Shown in pieces: positions 41,921-47,925 of a stretch of 49,749 nucleotides of DNA (positions are counted from its first letter, which is position 1; each line of letters opens with the position of its first letter). The DNA comes from Haladaptatiplasma sp964454575 (GTDB lineage Archaea > Thermoplasmatota > Thermoplasmata > Halarchaeoplasmatales > Halarchaeoplasmataceae): NCBI GenBank assembly GCA_964454575.1, contig CAYVTG010000002.1:1-49749 (forward strand), read 5' to 3'. Under the pieces are notes generated by a model. It was not told the origin of the DNA. It saw only the letters and a list, made by a program, of their open reading frames with translations, and searched no databases. The translations under genes were made by a program, and so were the position numbers.

Positions 41921-42125
41921 AAAAGTGAGTGTAACGAACTTTTGCGACTTAGCGGAAAAAAAGCAGTTTTTTCCGCTTGAGGACGAAAATTCTCAAAGAA
42001 TTTTCGCAACTTAGTGGAATCTATTATTCCACGTTAGGTAGCAAAACGAGGTTTGCTATTGGCAAGAAAGGGTGTAGCGAATTCTTGCGACTTCTAATCT
42101 AAATTGCCTCTTTTCAAAAGCAATT
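41919..42125. repeat. hairpin array D, 5' side of tRNA-Glu
   Basis: Seven consecutive hairpins occupy 207 bp: GCAAAAGT/ACTTTTGC (41919-41945), GCGGAAAAAA/TTTTTTCCGC (41952-41976), CGAAAATTCT/AGAATTTTCG (41984-42006), GTGGAAT/ATTCCAC (42014-42032), TAGCAAA/TTTGCTA (42039-42058), GCAAGAA/TTCTTGC (42062-42088) and AATTGC/GCAATT (42102-42125). Separators repeat GCGACTTAG or GCAACTTAG. The loops gagtgtaacga and gggtgtagcga match the loop next to tRNA-Leu. Confidence 0.8.
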
Positions 42126-42171
42126 TATGCCTTGGATATTCGGTACACTAACATTCCATATTTAATGATTA

Positions 42172-42199
42172 CGCAAAAAGAAAAAATTGAAAGGGGTTT
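42172..42199 (-). terminator. T-rich terminator of the Fe-S/NifX-like cluster
   Basis: On the minus strand the DUF5320 stop is followed by AAAACCCCTTTCAATTTTTTCTTTTTG, a T-rich stretch suited to archaeal termination. Confidence 0.45.
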
Positions 42200-42550
42200 T
42201 TACTCTTTTTCGGATAGCTCTTTGACCCTAGACTCGATATTTTCCAGTTCTTTTTTTAGATCTTCGGCATACTGTTTCAGATCTTCCAACTCATCGTCCC
42301 GTGAATATTCGTATCTAGGTTCATAGTACGGATCGTCGTATATCGGAGCTGGCATCGGCACAGCACGTCTCGAAAAGAACCGTCTTCCACGGGATCCCCT
42401 TCCGAAACCTCTACCGAAGCCTCTGCCTTGTCCTCTTCCCATACCCCGACCTTTTGTAAATCCGGGACTGGCATAACCCGCACAGTGTCCGAGAGCTCTT
42501 CCGGTCATAGGTCCATATCCGTCAGGTCCTGTTCTGTCTCCTCTTGGCAT
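42200..42550 (-). CDS. DUF5320 family protein
   Basis: From ATG 42550 the protein has 116 residues. It begins MPRGDRTGPDGYGPMTGRALGHCAGY, the hallmark of DUF5320, followed by a Gly/Arg-rich stretch (GRGMGRGQGRGFGRGFGRGSRGRRFF), a Pro/Tyr part and a C-terminal coiled coil (LEDLKQYAEDLKKELENIESRVKEL). Such proteins usually sit beside NifX-like and Mrp genes, as here. The frame is open upstream to 42844 but that would cross the neighbour gene. Function unknown, perhaps metal handling. It has its own copy of the cluster promoter element. Confidence 0.85.
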   Translation of the reverse strand: MPRGDRTGPDGYGPMTGRALGHCAGYASPGFTKGRGMGRGQGRGFGRGFGRGSRGRRFFSRRAVPMPAPIYDDPYYEPRYEYSRDDELEDLKQYAEDLKKELENIESRVKELSEKE

Positions 42551-42576
42551 GTTATCACAATAATACCTATATGTTA

Positions 42577-42597
42577 TGTTATACTTATACTTTATGC
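42577..42597 (-). promoter_or_regulatory. promoter element of DUF5320 gene, shared with the Mrp gene
   Basis: On the minus strand GCATAAAG is followed by TATAAGTATAACA, 26-47 bases before ATG 42550. It matches 46115-46135 in 20 of 21 bases. TATAAGTATAAC could be the TATA box. Identity beyond a TATA box suggests a common regulator. Confidence 0.6.
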
Positions 42598-42614
42598 TTA
42601 TATGGGTATTAACA

Positions 42615-42800
42615 TTATTCCCGGACCATGACGCTTCCACATTCGGAACATATCGTTTCGGCACAAGGTTTGCCCCTTGTATGCGAAACTTTATTTCCAC
42701 ATTTAGGGCAGACACATTTTCCCCCTGGGCCAGGAGAACCGTCCACCACACCTTGTCCCCTCCTACGCCCAGCGGGTCCTGTTCCATCTCTTCTCGGCAT
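42615..42800 (-). CDS. small DUF5320-like zinc-ribbon protein
   Basis: This 61-residue protein starts MPRRDGTGPAGRRRGQG, like the neighbouring DUF5320 protein, and ends with a zinc ribbon (CVCPKCGNKVSHTRGKPCAETICSECGSVMV, about residues 29-59). It lies seven bases after the Fd-ATPase gene and so belongs to that operon. It probably binds zinc or iron; role unknown. Confidence 0.82.
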   Translation of the reverse strand: MPRRDGTGPAGRRRGQGVVDGSPGPGGKCVCPKCGNKVSHTRGKPCAETICSECGSVMVRE

Positions 42801-42807
42801 TTTATTT

Positions 42808-43674
42808 TCACCTCCTGTTCAATCTTTTTTCTAGGATATTCCATACGTCGGAAATCTTCCGGCCTATTTCACTATCGGAATATTCTATTATCGTTTTCTC
42901 TGCTATCATAGAATGAGTTGCTACTTCGTCGTAAGGAAGTTTCCCGATGACTTCAACTCCTTTCTTTTCACAATATGAAACTATAGTGTCTGTATTTTCC
43001 AGATTTATATCATATTTATTTACAACTACGGCAGATGTAATATCAAAATGATCTGCCACATCTAGGACTCTTTCCATATCCTTTATACCTGAGATAGAAG
43101 GCTCTGTAACTACTAACACAAGATCAACACCTACTATCGAACTGATAACGGGGCAACCTGTTCCAGGTGGACCGTCATTGATGACCAATCCGTATCCCAA
43201 TTCCTCGGCCACTTTTTTTGCATTGTTTCTGACCATGGTTACAAGCATGCCCGAAGCTTCCTCAGCAGTATTAAGGACTGCGTGCACCATCGGTCCGAAT
43301 CGTGTATCTGATATGTAAGTAGTTCCGGAAACCCTTTTTACGAGCTCGATAGCATCGACTGGACATACAAATTCACATACGCCACAACCTTCGCATCTAT
43401 CCGCTAAGATATCATAGCCATCGCTGATGGCATCAAATCGGCAGTGTTCTATACACAAACCGCACATAGTGCATTTACCGGCATCTCTTTTTGCAAGCTT
43501 CATCCCATAAAACAGAATTTCTTCTCGGACGTCCGGCTTTAATATAAGATGCAGGTCGGGGGCATCTACATCACAGTCTGCAAGAACGGTCTTATCAGCT
43601 AAACCCGCTAGAGCGGCAGTGATAGTTGTCTTTCCTGTCCCACCCTTTCCACTTATGACTGTCAATTCCTTCAT
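42808..43674 (-). CDS. MinD/ParA-type ATPase with inserted 2[4Fe-4S] ferredoxin domain (second copy)
   Basis: This 288-residue P-loop ATPase starts ELTVISGKGGTGKTTITAAL (deviant Walker A, residues 3-22). It carries a ferredoxin insert with CTMCGLCIEHC and CEGCGVCEFVCP near 68-110. NDGPPGTGCPVISS contains the Walker B/switch II region. Proteins of this type occur in tandem pairs beside NifX-like genes and are thought to move or assemble Fe-S or metal cofactors. It overlaps the first copy by four bases. Confidence 0.9.
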   Translation of the reverse strand: MKELTVISGKGGTGKTTITAALAGLADKTVLADCDVDAPDLHLILKPDVREEILFYGMKLAKRDAGKCTMCGLCIEHCRFDAISDGYDILADRCEGCGVCEFVCPVDAIELVKRVSGTTYISDTRFGPMVHAVLNTAEEASGMLVTMVRNNAKKVAEELGYGLVINDGPPGTGCPVISSIVGVDLVLVVTEPSISGIKDMERVLDVADHFDITSAVVVNKYDINLENTDTIVSYCEKKGVEVIGKLPYDEVATHSMIAEKTIIEYSDSEIGRKISDVWNILEKRLNRR

Positions 43675-44507
43675 CCTTTCACCTCCTTGCCTATCACATC
43701 GATAAGATCTTTGAACTTATCTTTCCACTCGGGCATCTCTATCACGAAGGGTTTACCTTGAGAGTACAATCTGGCTATCTCTTTATGATACGGGATCTTC
43801 ATGATCACTGGGATCTCTTCTGCCTTGCAGTACTTTTCCACCCTATCATCGCCTACGCCGTCTTTATTTATCAAAACTCCAAAGGGAACGTCCAAAGTTC
43901 TGACCACCTCTACGGCCAATTTTAGATCATATAAACCAAAGGGTGTTGGCTCAGTCACTAGTATGCAGTAATCACTGTCTCGCACGGTTTCTATGAACGG
44001 GCAAGCACACCCCGGAGGAGAATCGTATATGACTATTCCGTCTTTTTGTGTTTTGGACTTTAATGCAGATATCAAAGGCGTTGCCATAGGTTCTCCGATG
44101 TTCAATGAACCCTCTAGGATGGTTATCCCATGCAGTTGACCTTTATTGATAACACCGATATGACGTTTTACCTCGGTTATGGCATTTTCCGGGCATACCA
44201 GAGAACAACCTCCGCACCCGTGGCAGAGTTCGGAGAACAGTAGGATTTCATCTTTGATTGTGACCATAGCATTGTACTGGCAAAAATCCGAACACTTACC
44301 GCAATAAGTGCATAATTCTTTGTTTATCTTTGGAATCGGAATGTACACATCTTCTATTTTTTCTAACTCTATATCGAGTAATATGTTTGCATCTGGCTCT
44401 TCAACATAACAGTCAAGCAGCATACAGTTTTCGATACTCAATGCTAAATTTGTAGCGGCGGTTGTCTTACCGGTGCCGCCCTTTCCACTACCTATGGCAA
44501 TTTTCAT
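43671..44507 (-). CDS. MinD/ParA-type ATPase with inserted 2[4Fe-4S] ferredoxin domain (first copy)
   Basis: This 278-residue paralogue of the next gene has Walker A IAIGSGKGGTGKTTAAT, a ferredoxin insert with CTYCGKCSDFC and CHGCGGCSLVCP, and DSPPGCACPFIETVRDSDYCILVTEPTPFGLYDLKLA. The Cys pair in GCACP is shared with the other copy only as GTGCP. Overlap with the second copy implies a stoichiometric pair, possibly a heterodimer. A role in Fe-S or metal cluster handling is inferred. Confidence 0.9.
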   Translation of the reverse strand: MKIAIGSGKGGTGKTTAATNLALSIENCMLLDCYVEEPDANILLDIELEKIEDVYIPIPKINKELCTYCGKCSDFCQYNAMVTIKDEILLFSELCHGCGGCSLVCPENAITEVKRHIGVINKGQLHGITILEGSLNIGEPMATPLISALKSKTQKDGIVIYDSPPGCACPFIETVRDSDYCILVTEPTPFGLYDLKLAVEVVRTLDVPFGVLINKDGVGDDRVEKYCKAEEIPVIMKIPYHKEIARLYSQGKPFVIEMPEWKDKFKDLIDVIGKEVKG

Positions 44508-44557
44508 GCATTTATCCTCCGTCGTTCAGGAGATGATGTTCTTTGATCACATCTCTA

Positions 44558-44953
44558 TCAACAGTGTTTATGTCCTTCTCCGTGATCTTTATCGTGAAAT
44601 GCATGTTGGCTACACGCATTTTCGTCTGTCGCCGCCTGTAGTTTTTCTGCTTTCCACATCTCTATAGCATCTGCAACGGTTCCTGAGGCACCCACATATA
44701 CCATGATGCCTTTGTTTTGGAATAACTGTATAGCCTTTCTACCCAGTCCATCACAGAGCATAGTTTCTACACCGTGTTCGTGTAACAGATCTGGCGCATA
44801 TCCAGAACCGCCCATGTGGACGGAGGTATTTTTGATCACTTTGACTTCCTCGCTCTCCGTATCCACCAATGTATAGGTAGGTACTCTACCGAAGTGCTGT
44901 CCCACCTGCTCTTCGAGTCCTCGATCGCCCATGGTAGGTATGCATACTATCAT
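44558..44953 (-). CDS. NifX/NifB-type (dinitrogenase Fe-Mo cofactor-binding fold) protein with His-rich tail
   Basis: This 131-residue protein has the cofactor-binding fold (VCIPTMGDRGLEEQVGQHFGRVPTYTLVDTES, then GIMVYVGASGTVADAIEMWKAEKL). It has a C-terminal extension rich in His and Cys (CSQHAFHDKDHGEGHKHC), suggesting metal binding. Nitrogenase genes are absent, so this is one of the small archaeal NifX-like proteins of general Fe-S metabolism. It lies four bases after the second NifX-like gene. Confidence 0.88.
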   Translation of the reverse strand: MIVCIPTMGDRGLEEQVGQHFGRVPTYTLVDTESEEVKVIKNTSVHMGGSGYAPDLLHEHGVETMLCDGLGRKAIQLFQNKGIMVYVGASGTVADAIEMWKAEKLQAATDENACSQHAFHDKDHGEGHKHC

Positions 44954-44957
44954 GATA

Positions 44958-45323
44958 TCACTTCATCCCTGTATGAGAAGCTACACTTGCGTCCTCTGCT
45001 TCTTCAAGTTGTTCGTTCTTCCACTGCTCTACCGCTTCAGCGACTGTCCCTGAACCACCGACATATGCCTTTACGCCGGATGCTCGTAGAGCATCGAAGG
45101 CATTAGGCCCTACATTTCCTGTTATAACAACCTCTGCACCTAGATCAGATATCGTTTTTACAGCTATAGGTCCGGCGCCACCTCTCTGCATCGTGCCGGA
45201 ATTGTCGTGTGCGGTAAATTCCATGGTCTCCGGATCCAGGACGATGAAGTACTGGCATCGTCCGAATCTAGGATCCATCTTTGAGTCGAGTTCTTTTCCT
45301 GTTGATGTTATCGCTATTTTCAT
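44958..45323 (-). CDS. NifX/NifB-type cofactor-binding fold protein
   Basis: This 121-residue protein with the same fold has MKIAITSTGKELDSKMDPRFGRCQYFIVLDPE, GAGPIAVKTISDLGAEVVITGNVGPNAFDALRASG and VYVGGSG-like VKAYVGGSGTVAEAV. It lacks the His-rich tail of its neighbour. It overlaps the Mrp gene by four bases, so translation is coupled. Confidence 0.9.
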   Translation of the reverse strand: MKIAITSTGKELDSKMDPRFGRCQYFIVLDPETMEFTAHDNSGTMQRGGAGPIAVKTISDLGAEVVITGNVGPNAFDALRASGVKAYVGGSGTVAEAVEQWKNEQLEEAEDASVASHTGMK

Positions 45324-46096
45324 TTTTTATCACCTATTTTGATCATCAATTTATCTAGTATCTTTCTAAACGTTTTTGAGCTTTCGTCATCTGTATTGTA
45401 AAAAGGGATCCCGGTCTCCCCGCTGTTAGCAATGTTAGGATCGAAGGGAACGCTACCGAGATAATCTACTCCCAAGTCTTGAGACATTTCTTCTCCGCCG
45501 CCTTTACCCAAGAGGTTGATGAACTCTCCACAGTGAGGACACTTAAAGTCGCTCATATTCTCGATCACACCCAATATATCGATATTCAGCTTCTTTGCGA
45601 AATTCACGGACCGACGAACTGCATTGAGCGCAACATCTTGTGGTGTTGTAACAATCAAAGCTCCATCTACATCACTTAGACCCTGGGCAATACTCAAGGG
45701 CTCGTCTCCCGTACCGGGTGGTAGATCGATTATCAGGAAATCCAGTTTTCCCCAATGAACTTTTTGCAAAAATTGATTTATCATGTTGATCTTCATGGGT
45801 CCGCGCCAGATCAGAGGTGTATCTTTATCAGGTAGAAGAAAATCCATGGAAACCACTTTCAGATGTGGATTAACTTCAACGGGGATTATCCTTTCTTCAT
45901 CCACACCCATGGCTCGACCGTTCACACCCAGCATAAATGGTATAGTAGGTCCATGGAAATCGCTGTCCAATATACCTATATCATAACCCCTACTTGCCAA
46001 TCCAAAAGCAAGATTTGCAGCTACGGTGCTTTTACCTACTCCTCCTTTACCGCTCATCACCACTATTTTTTTGGTGGTACCCATCTCAGTTACCAT
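45320..46096 (-). CDS. Mrp/ApbC iron-sulfur cluster carrier ATPase
   Basis: This 258-residue protein has VVMSGKGGVGKSTVAANLAFGLA (deviant Walker A near residues 12-34), DSDFHGPTIPFMLG, IIDLPPGTGDEPLSIAQ and the metal site FKCPHCGE. These match archaeal Mrp/Nbp35, which carries 4Fe-4S clusters to apoproteins. It is the first gene of the cluster. The promoter element at 46115-46135 is placed so that transcription could start at ATG 46096 (leaderless). Confidence 0.93.
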   Translation of the reverse strand: MVTEMGTTKKIVVMSGKGGVGKSTVAANLAFGLASRGYDIGILDSDFHGPTIPFMLGVNGRAMGVDEERIIPVEVNPHLKVVSMDFLLPDKDTPLIWRGPMKINMINQFLQKVHWGKLDFLIIDLPPGTGDEPLSIAQGLSDVDGALIVTTPQDVALNAVRRSVNFAKKLNIDILGVIENMSDFKCPHCGEFINLLGKGGGEEMSQDLGVDYLGSVPFDPNIANSGETGIPFYNTDDESSKTFRKILDKLMIKIGDKK

Positions 46097-46114
46097 ATTT
46101 CAAAGTTAAAGTGT

Positions 46115-46135
46115 TGTTATACTTATAGTTTATGC
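46115..46135 (-). promoter_or_regulatory. promoter element of the Mrp operon, shared with the DUF5320 gene
   Basis: On the minus strand GCATAAAC is followed by TATAAGTATAACA. It is a near-perfect copy (20 of 21 bases) of 42577-42597. The TATA-like core is about 26 bases upstream of ATG 46096. Confidence 0.6.
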
Positions 46136-46160
46136 ACTAATGTGTAAAAAAGAAAGGTCG

Positions 46161-46181
46161 GTGGCAGGGTGTCCCTGCCAC
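46161..46181 (-). terminator. hairpin terminator of the mscS gene
   Basis: GTGGCAGGG-tgt-CCCTGCCAC is a perfect 9-bp hairpin 14 bases after the mscS stop. On the minus strand it is followed by CTTTCTTTTTTAC. This resembles a stem-loop terminator, unusual beside the plain T-tracts elsewhere in the window. Confidence 0.6.
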
Positions 46182-46194
46182 TTTTTGATCGTTT

Positions 46195-47010
46195 TCACTT
46201 GTCCAGGTGTACGTCCATCTGCGGATATGGTATATTCAATCCTGCTTCGTCGTACGCCTCTTTGAGTGCCTTCTGCAGATCAAAGAAAACATCCCAGTAA
46301 TGGTCCGTTTTTACCCAGGGTCTTACGACCAACGTAACAGCTGAGTCATCCATGGACTTTACTTTAGCCGCAGGAGCTGGATCCTTCAATACCTTTGAAT
46401 GTTTCCTAAGCACCATCAGAGAAGTTTTGATGGCTAGGTTCAGATCATCTCCGTATCCCACGCCGGTCTCCAGATCTATCCTTCGAATCGGGTTGTGGGT
46501 ATAGTTTATGATGTTATTTCCCCACACTTGTTTATTCGGGATGATTATATGTTTGTTGTCAGGAGTATCCAGCTCTGTAACACTGATGCCCACGGTTTTT
46601 ATGACTCCTTCCTCACCGTTTACATTAACATAATGACCGGATCGGAATGGTCTGGTGACGGCGATCATCATGCCTGCTGCTATATTACTCAGTGTATCAC
46701 CCAGTGCAAAGCCGAGTACGAAACCGAGTACCACGGACACACTGACCAGTGCAGCTCCTACCTGCACACCGATGAACGAAAGTGCGATACCTATCACGAA
46801 TACGTAGAGCATAATTCTCAGTAATCTAGTTATAAATTCCGTAAGGATCTTACTCATATTAGCTCGCATCATCGATTTTTTGATCGAATTCGAAACGACT
46901 TTCACTAAGATCATACCGGCTACCAGGGTAACCACAAAAAGTATTATATTCCAGATACTGAAACCCAGGTACGGCAGGTTTTCCTCCAATCCATAGCCAG
47001 CTATTTCCAT
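46195..47010 (-). CDS. MscS-type mechanosensitive channel
   Basis: This 271-residue membrane protein has three helices (about residues 18-38, 60-80 and 84-114). The pore helix contains VVLGFVLGFALGDTLSNIAAGMMI, followed by the beta domain with RPFRSGHYVNVNGEEGVIKTVGI and the family signature IIPNKQV. The C-terminal alpha/beta part ends in PYPQMDVHL. It releases osmolytes on hypo-osmotic shock. It is single, with a strong hairpin terminator. Confidence 0.93.
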   Translation of the reverse strand: MEIAGYGLEENLPYLGFSIWNIILFVVTLVAGMILVKVVSNSIKKSMMRANMSKILTEFITRLLRIMLYVFVIGIALSFIGVQVGAALVSVSVVLGFVLGFALGDTLSNIAAGMMIAVTRPFRSGHYVNVNGEEGVIKTVGISVTELDTPDNKHIIIPNKQVWGNNIINYTHNPIRRIDLETGVGYGDDLNLAIKTSLMVLRKHSKVLKDPAPAAKVKSMDDSAVTLVVRPWVKTDHYWDVFFDLQKALKEAYDEAGLNIPYPQMDVHLDK

Positions 47011-47055
47011 TTTTTAATCACTCGGAAAGATATGATGACGCAGTATATAAGCATT

Positions 47056-47778
47056 TCACAATCTTTTTACGAAGATATCCCTCACTATATCCTCTTCCAG
47101 AGCGATATCAGTCTCTCCAACTCGTATGATGAAGACCGGCTGTTTCTGGTGCAACTCGATGACACTACCGGGCCCGATGTCGTATGACAAGAGTTTGTGT
47201 AATCGGGGATGACTTTTCGTGTGTATGTATGCTACCCTTACGTTCTCACCTACTTTCGAATCGGACAGTGGGCTGATGACTGATTCAAGAACGGCTTTAC
47301 CCTCTTTGCAGCATCTTCCGGGTGGTATCACCATCCCATGGGGGCATTCACGTGGATGGCCCAGCAGGGTACATATCCTATCCGTCACCTCTTCCGATAG
47401 AAGGTGCTCGAACTCGCACGCGGGCTTCTCTATCTCTTCCTCCGACATATCGAAGACATCCACAAGTAATCTTTCGGCCAGACGATGCCGCCTTACGATA
47501 TCTCGTGCGATGGGTCTACCCCTTTTTGTCAGCTTCATACTGCCGTTCTCTTCTGTGATATACCCCTTATCCTGCAACTTTTCGATGACTTTATCACTGA
47601 TTTTATTCCTGTATCCGTGTCTGAATCGTCGTCGGTGTGAATTCCATGAGGTATCTCCTATCTTTTTCCCAACACGGTCTTTGAATCTTTTACTGTCTGT
47701 GTCACCCTCTTCTTCCAGGGTCCAAAGTATCTCCAAAGCCTCGTCTATATCTATATCCGGCATATCTTCGCATATCAT
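47056..47778 (-). CDS. DtxR/MntR-family metal-dependent repressor with C-terminal FeoA domain
   Basis: This 240-residue protein has an extended winged-helix N-terminus (EALEILWTLEEEGDTD..., KVIEKLQDKGYITEENGSMKLTKRGRPIARDIVRRHRLAERLLVDVF). The dimerisation/metal domain has CEFEHLLSEEVTDRICTLLGHPRECPHG, where Cys/Glu/His are the iron or manganese ligands. A FeoA/SH3 domain follows (DIGPGSVIELHQKQPVFIIRVGETDIALEEDIVRDIFV). It is cotranscribed with feoB, so it probably represses the operon when iron is sufficient. Confidence 0.92.
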   Translation of the reverse strand: MICEDMPDIDIDEALEILWTLEEEGDTDSKRFKDRVGKKIGDTSWNSHRRRFRHGYRNKISDKVIEKLQDKGYITEENGSMKLTKRGRPIARDIVRRHRLAERLLVDVFDMSEEEIEKPACEFEHLLSEEVTDRICTLLGHPRECPHGMVIPPGRCCKEGKAVLESVISPLSDSKVGENVRVAYIHTKSHPRLHKLLSYDIGPGSVIELHQKQPVFIIRVGETDIALEEDIVRDIFVKRL

Positions 47779-47924
47779 CTTTCATCAACTCCAGGTATGA
47801 ATTCGTATCCGCAGTTTGGACATCTGATCATATTACAGTGTCCCCCTAATATACATCCTGAACACGCTGTTTTTTCGGATCCACTGAATTTATTTCCGCA
47901 TAACGGACATCTGTGTTCTGTCAT
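47775..47924 (-). CDS. small Cys-rich zinc-ribbon protein of the feo operon (49 aa)
   Basis: An open frame runs from ATG 47924 to TGA 47775-47777. It encodes 49 residues with RCPLCGNKF, a CSGC group, and GGHCNMIRCPNCGYEF. The seven or so cysteines form a double zinc- or iron-binding knuckle, similar to the small Cys-rich proteins often found next to FeoB. The ATG lies just inside the feoB stop region, and its TGA overlaps the DtxR gene start (ATGA), so the three genes form one translationally coupled operon. Confidence 0.85.
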   Translation of the reverse strand: MTEHRCPLCGNKFSGSEKTACSGCILGGHCNMIRCPNCGYEFIPGVDER

Positions 47925-47925
47925 T

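Noticed and set aside
41366..42125. CRISPR array
   Set aside because: The repeats are not regularly spaced identical units with unique spacers. Stems differ and loops are similar, and no cas gene is present.
41202..42199. Integrated virus or integrative plasmid at tRNA-Glu
   Set aside because: Partial tRNA 3' copies are suggestive, but there is no integrase, replication or capsid gene within the region.
44558..45323. Nitrogenase (nif) locus
   Set aside because: NifX-fold proteins alone do not indicate nitrogen fixation, and no nifH, nifD, nifK or nifB genes are present.
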